A stretch of 46,411 nt of DNA, taken from NCBI GenBank assembly GCA_028532765.1, contig JAQQAR010000003.1, forward strand, positions 1 to 46,411, written 5' to 3'. A model generated the notes under the pieces. The model did no database searches. It was not told where the DNA came from and saw nothing but the letters and a program-made list of their open reading frames with translations. Shown here piece by piece: positions 17,633 through 26,369 of this stretch; the stretch's first letter is position 1, and each line of letters starts with the position of its first letter. The stretch comes from Sphaerochaetaceae bacterium. GTDB taxonomy: Bacteria > Spirochaetota > Spirochaetia > Sphaerochaetales > Sphaerochaetaceae. The position numbers and the translations under genes were made by a program.

Positions 17633-18178
17633 ATGTTGCAGACAAAAAGACTCGCTCTTCGTCCTTGGACGGAGACGGATGCCGAAAGTTTATATACATA
17701 TGCCAAGGATCCTGATATTGGCCCGATTGCAGGATGGCCTGCCCATACATGTGTAGGAGAGAGCCTGGCTGCCATTCGAAATGTGCTCACCGGCGCAGAA
17801 TGCTATGCAATCTGTGAGAAAGGCAGTGATAGAGCAATTGGTGCCATAGAACTCAAACTGAATGGGTATACCGATATGACTGAGCGTGACGATGAGTGTG
17901 AGCTGGGATATTGGATTGGTAAACCCTTTTGGGGAAGAGGATATATACCGGAGGCTGCAGCAGAACTCATTCGCCATGGGTTTGAAGACCTGGGAATGAC
18001 CACAATATGGATTGGGTATTATGAGGGAAACACTCAATCCAAGAGGGTTCAGGAGAAGCTTGGTTTTACCTACCATCATACCTGTGAAGAGGTACCGGTG
18101 CCCCTCATGAATGAGACAAGGATTGGTCACACAAACTACATGACCAAAGAACAGTGGTCCAGGAAGCAAAATATCTGA
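17633..18178 (+). CDS. GNAT N-acetyltransferase, RimJ/RimL type
   Basis: A 181-residue acetyltransferase. The opening TKRLALRPWTETDAESLY is the standard RimJ/RimL-like start. The central ELGYWIGKPFWGRGYIPEA carries motif A, the acetyl-CoA pyrophosphate loop (GRG). NTQSKRVQEKLGF is the C-terminal motif. Targets of such enzymes range from ribosomal protein N-termini to small molecules, and none can be assigned here. ATG 17633 is chosen over 17591 because the homologous sequence starts there and a GAGGAAAGAG stretch lies upstream. The gene is followed after 40 bases by the PhzF-like gene, probably as one transcript. Confidence 0.88.
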   Translation: MLQTKRLALRPWTETDAESLYTYAKDPDIGPIAGWPAHTCVGESLAAIRNVLTGAECYAICEKGSDRAIGAIELKLNGYTDMTERDDECELGYWIGKPFWGRGYIPEAAAELIRHGFEDLGMTTIWIGYYEGNTQSKRVQEKLGFTYHHTCEEVPVPLMNETRIGHTNYMTKEQWSRKQNI

Positions 18179-18218
18179 GATAACCATCGAAGATAAAGAC
18201 CAAGCAGGGAGAAGGCTT

Positions 18219-19073
18219 ATGCAGTACTACCATGTTGATGTATTTTCAAAAGGACCGCTGACAGGAAATGGACTGACCGTTCTGATTTGCGACCGATTTC
18301 CTGATAGTGAAACCATGCTTCTGATTACCCGGGAAATGAAGCAGTATGAGACGATTTTTCTTAAAAAGCTCCGGGATAACGAATATAGGGCAAGAATTTT
18401 CACGAAGGATGAGGAACTGGATTTCGCAGGGCATCCAATCCTCGGTGCTGCTGCGGTGATACATATGCTACACAATGAAAAAGAAACGGAAGCAATCCAA
18501 TTCCATCTGAATGGTAAGGATGTGAAGGTCACCAGCGTTGCCATCAACCAACGAAGGGAGTATGTCTGCAGCATGAACCAAGGGGTAGCAGAGACCGTCG
18601 GACAAATTCCTGCAGAAGACTATCCTAGGTTGATTGAACCGCTAGGACTTACTATGGACGATCTTGCCTCAGCGTATCCTCTTCAGGTCATGACAACCGG
18701 TTTATCATACCTGCTCGTGCCCATTCACAGCGGAATTGAGAGAACTGGCATGTTTAGCAAGGACTATGAACCACTGCTGGACTCCTACGGTGCAAAGTTT
18801 GCCTATGTGTTTGATATTGATGCAAAAGAAGGCAGAACATTCGATTTTGATGGTTTGGAGGACGTTGCCACCGGCAGCGCAGCTGGACCAGTTGGAGCAT
18901 ACCTCTGTGCACATGGCGTATGCAAGACAGGTGAAGGAATCATCATTCATCAAGGACGTTTTCTTGACAGACCAAGTGAACTTCATGTTCTACAAGAGAA
19001 AGATACAGGCTGTATCATTGTCAGTGGAAATGTATCCATCATTGCGGAAGGAACGTTTTATATTGAGGGTTAG
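18219..19073 (+). CDS. PhzF family isomerase/epimerase-like protein
   Basis: A 284-residue member of the PhzF (diaminopimelate-epimerase fold) family. The start YYHVDVFSKGPLTGNGLTV is typical. A glutamate equivalent to the PhzF catalytic Glu lies in QYETIFL near residue 45. ELDFAGHPILGAAAVIH marks the end of the first half, and DVATGSAAGPVGAYL near residue 220 the second. Most members outside phenazine clusters have no known substrate, and no phenazine genes are nearby. ATG 18219 follows a GGGAGAAGG site. It is the last plus-strand gene before a ~690-base gap. Confidence 0.9.
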   Translation: MQYYHVDVFSKGPLTGNGLTVLICDRFPDSETMLLITREMKQYETIFLKKLRDNEYRARIFTKDEELDFAGHPILGAAAVIHMLHNEKETEAIQFHLNGKDVKVTSVAINQRREYVCSMNQGVAETVGQIPAEDYPRLIEPLGLTMDDLASAYPLQVMTTGLSYLLVPIHSGIERTGMFSKDYEPLLDSYGAKFAYVFDIDAKEGRTFDFDGLEDVATGSAAGPVGAYLCAHGVCKTGEGIIIHQGRFLDRPSELHVLQEKDTGCIIVSGNVSIIAEGTFYIEG

Positions 19074-19666
19074 GTAGGCCAGCAAGGTGAAGTTGCAATC
19101 ATCTTACAAGAGGAAGTTTCCATTCTTTCAAGTCGAAGAGGTGATCATGGTTCTTTCATGAACAGAAACCCTGTTTTCCTGAACTGATGTCCTACTCTAA
19201 TGAAGAATCCTCCTAATGATTCCTGTTTGCCAAGAATGAGGGAGAATATTCAAAAGCCTGAGCAATGGATTGCGGTTGATATTTTGACACTCCATTTGAG
19301 TTCGCCTGTTCCATAAGGCAAAAAAATAGCACACCTATGGAACATACAACTGTCCCACAAATATGCTTGTCAGCAATTTGCTGCCGTTCGTAAACGGCCC
19401 GGCCCCACGCCCGCTTCCGGGCATCGCCTGCTCAGTTTGTACTGTTGATCTCACATCCTGAAAAACAGGAATGTAATGCAGTGCAAAAAGACTTTTTCAA
19501 AAAATATACGACAAAGCACAGGTTGTCAATCATCCAGCTACCCAACCTCCCCCTCGTATCTGAAGTCACCCATACAAGCAGCTTCTGGAAGACTGAAGGC
19601 TAGCCATTTTCATAGACAAAGAGATACAGGAAATGGAGTGGCTCCTACAGAATGTCAGCACGGCTG
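19074..19666. other. Non-coding stretch with an inverted repeat and a GC-rich patch
   Basis: I see no convincing gene here. TGTTCCATA (19307-19315) and TATGGAACA (19336-19344) form a 9-bp inverted repeat around 20 bases that include a run of seven A. A GC-rich patch at about 19396-19432 contains GCCCGG...CCGGGC and stands out from AT-rich surroundings. An open frame of 67 codons at 19476 has no ribosome site and low-complexity composition, so I do not call it. The patch could be a decayed repeat or a small-RNA remnant. Confidence 0.4.
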
Positions 19667-19713
19667 CAAAAACGAGTAAAACTTGTGGGCAATCCTGGCT
19701 TTACTCGCTTTTT
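19667..19713. terminator. Bidirectional terminator at the end of the dehydrogenase operon
   Basis: CGAGTAAA (19673-19680) pairs with TTTACTCG (19700-19707). The plus strand continues CTTTTTG and the minus strand continues TTTTTG, so the hairpin can terminate both ways. On the minus strand it lies 55 bases after the stop of the SDR gene and marks the end of the seven-gene operon that starts at 27346. Confidence 0.85.
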
Positions 19714-19761
19714 GATCCGAATTCCAAGCATCTTGTAAGGGCCACTCCATACGAGTTGCCT

Positions 19762-20520
19762 TTACCTCATGTATAATCCACCATTCACATCAATTGTAGC
19801 CCCAGTTATATAACTGGAGAGATCGCTGGCCAAGAAGAGCACCGTATTGGCGATATCCTCAGGCGTTCCAAACCGTCCAAGCGGTATGGTAAGTTTTGGA
19901 TCATCTTTCGGATCAGTGAGCCAACTGAGCCCTTTCGCCATTTCAGTAAGCGTTCGACCAGGGCACACTGCATTACTGGTAATATTATACTGACCACCGT
20001 TAAGCGCAAAGCTCTTCGCAAGATTGATCACACCCGCCTTTGCAGCTGAATAGCTAGCAGAAGAACCTCTCCCTCCCCGTTCCCCGGCCATGGAGGAAAT
20101 ATGTACCAACCTCCCGTATTGCTGTTCCTTCATGACAGCAAATACAGCTTGGGAACAGAGGAAAACACTTTTCAAATCGATATCCTGCATCCGGTCCCAT
20201 TGCGCTTCAGTGATGCTCTCGATGGGAGCTGATTCGGTAATTCCGGCATTGTTCACCCAAATATCTATACGCCCGAATAGGTTCTTGATGCTGTCAATCT
20301 TATCACGTATCTGAGCAAAATCTGCAACGTTGAATACCATGGACTTCGCTTGATGACCAGCTTGTATAAATTCATTTTCAAGTGATTTGATACTGTTCTC
20401 ATCAATATCGGTCAACACGACCTTCGCACCATGTTGTACAAGCTGCCGGGCAATCGCAGCCCCGATTCCACGCCCTGATCCCGTAACAACCGCCACTTTT
20501 CCGACTAGTAATTCGTTCAT
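19762..20520 (-). CDS. Short-chain dehydrogenase/reductase (SDR)
   Basis: A 252-residue classical SDR. It shows TGSGRGIG (cofactor glycine motif, residues ~14-21), LTDIDE after strand 2 (the Asp favours NAD over NADP), NNAG, the catalytic Ser in VHISSMAG, and YSAAK with the catalytic Tyr and Lys. The ending VNGGLYMR is usual. It would interconvert an alcohol and a ketone. It is the last gene of the dehydrogenase operon, 21 bases after the FGGY kinase, with AAGGATAG before the ATG. In this context it likely makes or uses a ketose or acyloin; acetoin/butanediol or a deoxy-polyol are candidates. The exact substrate is not visible. Confidence 0.9.
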   Translation of the reverse strand: MNELLVGKVAVVTGSGRGIGAAIARQLVQHGAKVVLTDIDENSIKSLENEFIQAGHQAKSMVFNVADFAQIRDKIDSIKNLFGRIDIWVNNAGITESAPIESITEAQWDRMQDIDLKSVFLCSQAVFAVMKEQQYGRLVHISSMAGERGGRGSSASYSAAKAGVINLAKSFALNGGQYNITSNAVCPGRTLTEMAKGLSWLTDPKDDPKLTIPLGRFGTPEDIANTVLFLASDLSSYITGATIDVNGGLYMR

Positions 20521-20541
20521 CTCAAACTATCCTTTCCTATG

Positions 20542-22020
20542 TTATCTCGCGAGCACACAACGCAGTGCTCGAGTCCATCCCTCAATGCATTGCTCTTGTT
20601 TCTCTTTGAGCATGGTGGGATGGTACATTCTATACGTTATGGAAGATTCCCGTATCTGATCGTCATATAACCCCAATGCCTGTCCAGCAATCATCGCAGC
20701 CCCGAAACAGGTCATTTCTTCATTGTTCGGAATATGGATTGGACAGTTTAGGATATCGCTTTGAAATTGCATAAGATAATCATTTTTTGTCGGACCACCG
20801 GCAACCTTCATGAAGGGAATATCAGCCTGAGCATCCAATGCCATGGCAAATACCACATCAGATACTTGGTACGCTATGCTCTCCAACGCCGACCGAACCA
20901 ATTCAGGCCGGCCTGTCATGCGGGACATGCCGTAAAACACGGCATTTGATTCGTTGCTCCAATGTGGAGCTCCGATTCCTGAAAATGCGGGAACTAGATA
21001 CGTCCGGTCCTCAGCATTGGCTTGTTTTGCCAATGAATCAGTCTCAATCGGCGATGCTGCCAAACCAAGCTCCTTGCATATCCAGGTAATGACAGCTCCT
21101 GAATAGTTGATCACACCATCGAATATGTAGCGAATGTTTCCCTTTGTCTTCCACGCAATTGAAGTGAGCACCCCATGTTCGGAGAGCAGGGGCTGATCAC
21201 CTAGATTCATCATCACGCAACTGCCAGTTCCATACCCGGTCATGCACATACCTTTTTCAAAACACCCTTGCCCAAACAAACTGGCATGGGAATCACCGAC
21301 TGCACATCGAATAGGAATGGGATGTTCGAAAAACCCATTAACATCCGTAAAGCCAAACAGAGCATCTGAATCACAGATTTTCGGGAGCATCGACTTTGGA
21401 ATCCCCAATAACGAACACATGCCGTCATCCCAATCATTGCTTGCGAGATTCATCAGCATCATCCGCGAAGCATTGGAATAATCAGTTTTGTGGGAAGTTC
21501 CATTGGTCAAGTTATAGATAACCCAGCTGTCCATCGTACCACAACAGAGCTGCCCTCGGTCTGCACGTTCTCTAGCTGAAGGAACATTCTCAAGTACCCA
21601 TGCGATCTTCGGACCTGAGAAGAAGGGAGAAAGACGTAAGCCGGTTGTTTTTTTTACATAATCAGCTGAATCAGACAACCTGTCACAAAGTTGCGTAGCT
21701 CGGTTGCACTGCCATACGATCGAATGATATACAGGTAGCCCTGTGATTCGGTCCCAGATAATCACCGACTCACGCTGGTTTGCTACGCCAATACCAATTA
21801 CTTGGTTCTTATCGATTCCGCTAGTGTTGACCACCTGCTTGATAACAGCATAAACATTCTTGGCAATCTCCATACCATCATGTTCAACATACCCGCGATT
21901 GTCGACAATTTGTCGATGTCCAATGACTTCATTGGCTACCAAATACCCGAAATCATCGAACAACATTGCCTTAGTACCCTGTGTACTTTGGTCTATTGAA
22001 ATGACATACTTTGGTCCCAT
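20542..22020 (-). CDS. FGGY-family carbohydrate kinase, glycerol kinase-like
   Basis: A 492-residue kinase with the two-domain FGGY fold. It follows GlpK closely: IDQSTQGTKAMLFD (phosphate 1), GVANQRES (Arg 83, Glu 84), IVWQCNRAT (Trp 103), VGDSHASLFGQ (Asp 243, catalytic base) and MTGYGTGSCVMMN. The C-terminal FSGIGAPHW, ALESIAYQ and AGGPTKNDYLMQFQSD follow. Two glycerol-contacting positions differ from E. coli GlpK: Phe 133 where Tyr 135 is expected, and Ser 244 where Gln 246 is expected. This suggests a substrate other than, or larger or less polar than, glycerol. The Arg/Glu/Asp triad is intact. Located between the histidine phosphatase and the SDR in the operon. Confidence 0.88.
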   Translation of the reverse strand: MGPKYVISIDQSTQGTKAMLFDDFGYLVANEVIGHRQIVDNRGYVEHDGMEIAKNVYAVIKQVVNTSGIDKNQVIGIGVANQRESVIIWDRITGLPVYHSIVWQCNRATQLCDRLSDSADYVKKTTGLRLSPFFSGPKIAWVLENVPSARERADRGQLCCGTMDSWVIYNLTNGTSHKTDYSNASRMMLMNLASNDWDDGMCSLLGIPKSMLPKICDSDALFGFTDVNGFFEHPIPIRCAVGDSHASLFGQGCFEKGMCMTGYGTGSCVMMNLGDQPLLSEHGVLTSIAWKTKGNIRYIFDGVINYSGAVITWICKELGLAASPIETDSLAKQANAEDRTYLVPAFSGIGAPHWSNESNAVFYGMSRMTGRPELVRSALESIAYQVSDVVFAMALDAQADIPFMKVAGGPTKNDYLMQFQSDILNCPIHIPNNEEMTCFGAAMIAGQALGLYDDQIRESSITYRMYHPTMLKEKQEQCIEGWTRALRCVLAR

Positions 22021-22042
22021 TCCATCATTCCTTATGTGTCAA

Positions 22043-22759
22043 TTAAAGATTGAACGGATGCTTGCCTTCGACGAATGACGTATCATATTTCGCACGGTCT
22101 TTTTGAACAAACCCAGCGATTCTCACATAGGGGTTTTTCAAGTGTTCATGCAAATGGAAATCAGCTCCCCACTTAACCACTTCAAATTCCTTATCCGAAG
22201 AAAAATCGATCGTGGTGATAGATGTGTTTTCCAACCTGACCATATTCCATACTTCACGAATTGGGATGTCCAATAATTTGGACATTATCAATTGAATAGT
22301 CAGCATGTGAGTTACAATAGCAATGCTCTTGCCTTCCTCTTTCTCAAGTATCTCCTTAAATGCCTCTATCGAACGATCCTGCACCTGTTGAAAGCTTTCC
22401 CCATCGGGCATCCGCAACTCATCGGGACGATGTTCCCATACATCAATCATTCCGGGCCATCGGGTTTCAATCTGATTGCGGTCCAACCCTTCCCACTGTC
22501 CGCAATGGATCTCACACAACCTTGGTTCATACACCAATGGGATTGCCCTACCTGCCAACACTTGCTCCGCTGTTTGCGTGGTACGCTTATACGGGCTGAC
22601 ATATACCTTATCCAAATAGATGTTGCTCATTGGTTCCCAAAGGCAAGAGGCCTGTTCGAGCCCGCGTCCATTCAACGGATTGTCGGTTGAGCCTTGAAAA
22701 CGGTGTTGTACATTGAAATCGGTCTCGCCGTGCCTGACGAAGTATATTCTCGTTTTCAT
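22043..22759 (-). CDS. Histidine phosphatase family protein (phosphoglycerate mutase-like)
   Basis: A 238-residue branch-1 histidine phosphatase. It has the phosphohistidine motif VRHGETDFN at residues ~8-16, Arg in SPYKRTTQTAE, the acid/base Glu near CEIHCGQWEG, and the second His in IVTHMLTIQLIMS. The domain is about 200 residues; the last ~35 (PYVRIAGFVQ onward) are an extension I do not recognise. Such enzymes dephosphorylate small phosphoesters, and true cofactor-dependent mutase activity is unlikely given the context. It is embedded 11 bases after E3 and 22 before the kinase, so it presumably acts on a pathway phosphoester. ATG 22759 follows AGAGGA. Confidence 0.88.
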   Translation of the reverse strand: MKTRIYFVRHGETDFNVQHRFQGSTDNPLNGRGLEQASCLWEPMSNIYLDKVYVSPYKRTTQTAEQVLAGRAIPLVYEPRLCEIHCGQWEGLDRNQIETRWPGMIDVWEHRPDELRMPDGESFQQVQDRSIEAFKEILEKEEGKSIAIVTHMLTIQLIMSKLLDIPIREVWNMVRLENTSITTIDFSSDKEFEVVKWGADFHLHEHLKNPYVRIAGFVQKDRAKYDTSFVEGKHPFNL

Positions 22760-22770
22760 CCAGATATCCT

Positions 22771-24135
22771 CTATATTTTATGCAATGCACTTTTACATGC
22801 ATCTAAAGCTGCTTCTTTGACCATTTCTGACAATGAAGGATGGGCGACCACCAAATGCTTCCAATCATCAAGTGAGAATCGCTTGGCAACTGCAGCCGTG
22901 GCAAATGCGATTAATTCCGGTGCATGTTCACCAACAATCTGCACACCGACGGTTGTCTTCTGTTCTGTATCCATGATGACATACACCGCGCCTGTGGCTT
23001 CTTCAGCCAATGCCATGCCATTTGCTTCATAGGGAAAGGATCCGACTACAGTATCAGATCCTGTCTTGCTAGATGTTTCTCCAACTGCTGCGAAGGATGG
23101 AATAGTGTAGACGCATCTTGGCATGATAGAATCATCGTAGGCTTTTCTCGCTTCTTTCATGAGGATATTGTCTACAACCAGCTCAGCTTCTGCATATGCT
23201 GCGTGGGCTAATTGATAACCTCCTATCACATCGCCTATTGCGTAGATTCCTTCAACATTCGTTTGCAGGTATTCATCAACCACGATATGTCGAGTGTCCG
23301 CAAAAGTTATTCCAGAATCGACGGCGATACAATCGATATTGGGTTTTCTACCCACAGCCATCAGCACAACGTCCGACTCGATTACCAGGTCGGTCCCTTG
23401 CTTAGTGATGGTTGTCTTGCACATCCCGTTGTTCTTTTCGATCTTACCTACCCGAGCTGAGAGGTGTATCGCAAGACCGCTCTTGTCCAAGTATTTTTTC
23501 ATTAATGCTACAGCTTGCGGTTGCTCTTGAGGCAACAGGGAATCCATCATCTCAATCACGGTCACTTCGCTTCCAAATGCGTTGAAGGCACTTGCCAGCT
23601 CAAGGCCGATCACACCACCCCCAATAATCGCAAGACGTTTGGGTATCCTAGTGACATCAAGCAATTCGGTTGAGTCAATTGCATGTTCAGCACCAGGAAT
23701 ATGCAACGTTGCAGGACGGGAACCGGTAGCGATAACGATAGTGGCAGCAGTATATTGTGTGCGGTTGCACTCCACAACCTTGTTGGCTTTCAGGATCGCT
23801 TCACCGGTGACCACCGTCACTTTATGATGGCGCAATAATCCTGATACCCCCTTAGTGAGTTTTCCAACCACTTGAGCTTTTTGACGCTGGATTTCCTTGA
23901 AGTTGAACATACCGGCATCTTTGTAAATACCAATTGAAGTCAGCTGTCTGATTTTTTCCAATTGCCCAGCCTTATCCAGTAAATATTTGGTTGGAATACA
24001 CCCTACATTCAAGCAGGTGCCGCCTAATGTTCCCTTTTCAAATATCGCTACGCGTAGGGAGGCTTTTGCTGCTTTAATAGCACACGCATATCCAGCAGGT
24101 CCTCCCCCGATTACGAGCACATCATATGTTTCCAT
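22771..24135 (-). CDS. lpdA: Dihydrolipoyl dehydrogenase (E3 of the linked 2-oxo/acyloin dehydrogenase)
   Basis: A 454-residue flavoprotein disulfide reductase that reoxidises dihydrolipoamide on E2 with NAD+. It opens with the FAD motif VLVIGGGPAG, then the redox pair in GGTCLNVGC (Cys 41, Cys 46). A second dinucleotide motif IIGGGVIGLELAS binds NAD, and YAIGDV contacts FAD. VAHPSLSE near the C-terminus carries the active-site His and a nearby Glu from the partner subunit. ATG 24135 is chosen because AAGGA lies 5 bases upstream; the longer frame to 24156 overlaps the E2 stop and has no site. No N-terminal lipoyl domain is present. Confidence 0.94.
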   Translation of the reverse strand: METYDVLVIGGGPAGYACAIKAAKASLRVAIFEKGTLGGTCLNVGCIPTKYLLDKAGQLEKIRQLTSIGIYKDAGMFNFKEIQRQKAQVVGKLTKGVSGLLRHHKVTVVTGEAILKANKVVECNRTQYTAATIVIATGSRPATLHIPGAEHAIDSTELLDVTRIPKRLAIIGGGVIGLELASAFNAFGSEVTVIEMMDSLLPQEQPQAVALMKKYLDKSGLAIHLSARVGKIEKNNGMCKTTITKQGTDLVIESDVVLMAVGRKPNIDCIAVDSGITFADTRHIVVDEYLQTNVEGIYAIGDVIGGYQLAHAAYAEAELVVDNILMKEARKAYDDSIMPRCVYTIPSFAAVGETSSKTGSDTVVGSFPYEANGMALAEEATGAVYVIMDTEQKTTVGVQIVGEHAPELIAFATAAVAKRFSLDDWKHLVVAHPSLSEMVKEAALDACKSALHKI

Positions 24136-24148
24136 CGTATCCTTCCTA

Positions 24149-25354
24149 TTAGACAAACATCAGCAATGGATGCTCGATTACTGTTCTCAACGCGTCGAGT
24201 AACTTGGCAGCGTATGCACCATCAATGATCCTATGGTCAAACGAACCCGTGATTGTCATCAGCTCCACAGGTTTCCATTGGTCATCTTCCCATACGGGTT
24301 TGGTAACGACGCCTCCTACCGCCAAGATTGCACTTTCTGGCGGGTTCACTATTGCAGTGAACTGATCGGTACCGAACATTCCAAGGTTTGAAACAGAAAT
24401 ACTCCCACAGCCCATCTCATCGGTGGTCAAGGTTCCCTTGCGTGCTTTTTCGATCAATGCGCGACTGGCCTTGGCAATTTCAGTGAGCGACAGTGTATCG
24501 GCATGTTTGATTACAGGAACCACCAATCCTTCATCTATAGCGACAGCCAATCCAATGTTCGTATGCGAATATATGCGTATTTCCTCTTTTTCGTATCGGG
24601 CGTTGATCAACGCATACTCTTTGCCAACTATTGAAAGTGCTTTTACAATAATATCGTTATAAGAAATTCTCACATTCTTCAGCACTTCCATTTGTTTTCT
24701 CAGATCAATCGCCTGCCGCATATCAACTGAGACGGTAACCTGGAACGTGGGAACTGTGGAAACACTTTCGACCATCCTCCGTGCAATGGCTTTCCTCATT
24801 CTGCTCATTGGCATAATTGAATAATCATTGGCATGAACTTCACGGCTATCGGTGTAGGAAGTTACGTCATGGCGTGTGATATATACACCATTCGAGGGGG
24901 TTACCAGAGACAAATCCACACCAAGTTCTTTTGCCATACGCTTGCTATTAGGCATAGCGGGATACTTACCCTTGGCTACTTGCACCGATGGGACTTGTGG
25001 AAGTTTTTTCATGATGGGAAGGAAATCGCCATCCGGCTCAGTCGAATCCACCACGCCCTGTTGTTCAGGTGACACTGCGTCGGTAGTACTGGATTTTGTA
25101 TATGAATCCCGGTCCTTTGCATCGCCGATCACACACACGATATCCCCGCCTTCAACTGTATCACCTTCTCCGGCGAGAATATCTATGACCATACCCGAGG
25201 CAAAACTTTCAACTGGAAGAACGGCCTTATCGGTTTCAGCCTCCAGCAGGATATCTCCGCGTTTGACGTTGTCTCCCACTTCGACTTTCCATTGACAAAT
25301 CACCGCTGTATCCGTTGTCTGCCCTGCATTGGGCATACGTATCTCTTTTATCAT
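24149..25354 (-). CDS. Dihydrolipoamide acyltransferase (E2), acetoin/pyruvate dehydrogenase type
   Basis: A 401-residue E2. Domain 1 (residues ~1-77) is a lipoyl domain with the lipoylated lysine in ETDKAV (Lys 43). An Asp/Ser/Thr-rich linker follows. A peripheral-subunit-binding domain lies at about residues 130-165 (NSKRMAKELGVDLSLV). The catalytic acyltransferase domain ends with SFDHRIIDGA, with the catalytic His at about 374 and Asp 378. It transfers the acyl group from E1 to CoA. A single lipoyl domain and this length are shared by acetoin-type and Gram-positive PDH E2s. It starts one base after the E1-beta stop, which implies translational coupling. Confidence 0.93.
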   Translation of the reverse strand: MIKEIRMPNAGQTTDTAVICQWKVEVGDNVKRGDILLEAETDKAVLPVESFASGMVIDILAGEGDTVEGGDIVCVIGDAKDRDSYTKSSTTDAVSPEQQGVVDSTEPDGDFLPIMKKLPQVPSVQVAKGKYPAMPNSKRMAKELGVDLSLVTPSNGVYITRHDVTSYTDSREVHANDYSIMPMSRMRKAIARRMVESVSTVPTFQVTVSVDMRQAIDLRKQMEVLKNVRISYNDIIVKALSIVGKEYALINARYEKEEIRIYSHTNIGLAVAIDEGLVVPVIKHADTLSLTEIAKASRALIEKARKGTLTTDEMGCGSISVSNLGMFGTDQFTAIVNPPESAILAVGGVVTKPVWEDDQWKPVELMTITGSFDHRIIDGAYAAKLLDALRTVIEHPLLMFV

Positions 25355-25355
25355 C

Positions 25356-26369
25356 TCACACCTTCATCAATTTTCTTGCTTCCTCGACAATCCGCTCTTT
25401 AGAAGGAATTACATAGTTTTCCAGGATGGGCGAAAAAGGAATCGGAACGTCATAGGCAGCCACCCGAACAATAGGGGCATCCAGCAGAAAAATGTGGTGT
25501 TCAGCAATCCAAGATCCTAATTGGGCACCCCAACCGCAGTTGTAATTGTCTTCATGTACAATCATCAACCGTCCTGTCTTTTCCAATGAAGCAACCACCG
25601 TATCATAATCGAACGGGACCAATGTCCTTGGGTCGATCACTTCACAGCTAATACCTTCCTGCTCCAGAATCTGAGCTGCTTCGAGAGCTTTGTAGCTCAT
25701 CAATAAGTTGGCAACGATAGTGATATCCTTACCTTCCCGACGTATTGCGGCTTTTCCGAATTCGATGACATAATCGTCTTCAGGTACTTCTGTGACCGTG
25801 GAAATCGCGTCCTTTTCTTTACGCTTGCTACCATAAAGCAACTTATGTTCGAATACGAGCACCGGGTTGTCATCTCTGATTGCCTGTTTCATCAATCCCT
25901 TTGCATCATACGCGGTGGAAGGACAGATCACCTTCAAGCCAGGAACATGGGTAAAGAAGCTTTCAAGGCTCTGTGCATGTTGTGCACCCCGATTGCTTGC
26001 GCCACACGGAGCCCGCATCACCATTGGGACGTGAACCTTTCCACCGGACATATAGCACATTTTTGCAGCTTGGTTGACCAACTGATCCATCATACAGAAA
26101 AGGAAGTCTCCATATTGCAAATCAGCTACTGGGCGCATTCCCAGCATTGCCGATCCAACACAAACACCAGCCAGCATGATTTCTGAAATCGGTGTGTTCA
26201 ATACACGTTCGTAACCGAATTCATCACCAAGTCCTTTCGTAACGGTAAACGCACCGCCCATACCGCCTGGGATATCCTCATCTTCACCGAGGCAGAACAC
26301 AAGCGGATCCCGTCGCATTTCCTCAGCAATTGCACTTTTCAACGCGTCAGCAATAGATAGCAAAGCCAT
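25356..26369 (-). CDS. Thiamine-diphosphate dehydrogenase E1 beta subunit (acetoin/pyruvate type)
   Basis: A 337-residue E1-beta. It has LGEDEDIPGGMGGAFTVTKGL near the N-terminus (the Glu that activates thiamine diphosphate lies in this region), TPISE, the RAPCGASNRGAQHAQSLE stretch with the active-site His, and CPSTAYDAKGLMKQAI. A C-terminal transketolase_C domain (~residues 200-330) includes VIDPRTLVPFD. It pairs with the alpha subunit to form the alpha2-beta2 E1. Its start codon shares one base with the stop of E1-alpha (TAATG). Sequence motifs cannot by themselves separate pyruvate from acetoin or other alpha-hydroxyketones. Confidence 0.92.
   Translation of the reverse strand: MALLSIADALKSAIAEEMRRDPLVFCLGEDEDIPGGMGGAFTVTKGLGDEFGYERVLNTPISEIMLAGVCVGSAMLGMRPVADLQYGDFLFCMMDQLVNQAAKMCYMSGGKVHVPMVMRAPCGASNRGAQHAQSLESFFTHVPGLKVICPSTAYDAKGLMKQAIRDDNPVLVFEHKLLYGSKRKEKDAISTVTEVPEDDYVIEFGKAAIRREGKDITIVANLLMSYKALEAAQILEQEGISCEVIDPRTLVPFDYDTVVASLEKTGRLMIVHEDNYNCGWGAQLGSWIAEHHIFLLDAPIVRVAAYDVPIPFSPILENYVIPSKERIVEEARKLMKV

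Noticed and set aside
19476..19679. 67-codon plus-strand open frame before the terminator
   Set aside because: No ribosome site, biased composition, and it runs into the operon terminator arm; likely chance.
20542..22020. Calling the kinase glpK
   Set aside because: Two substrate-pocket positions differ from E. coli GlpK, and the context is not a simple glycerol operon.
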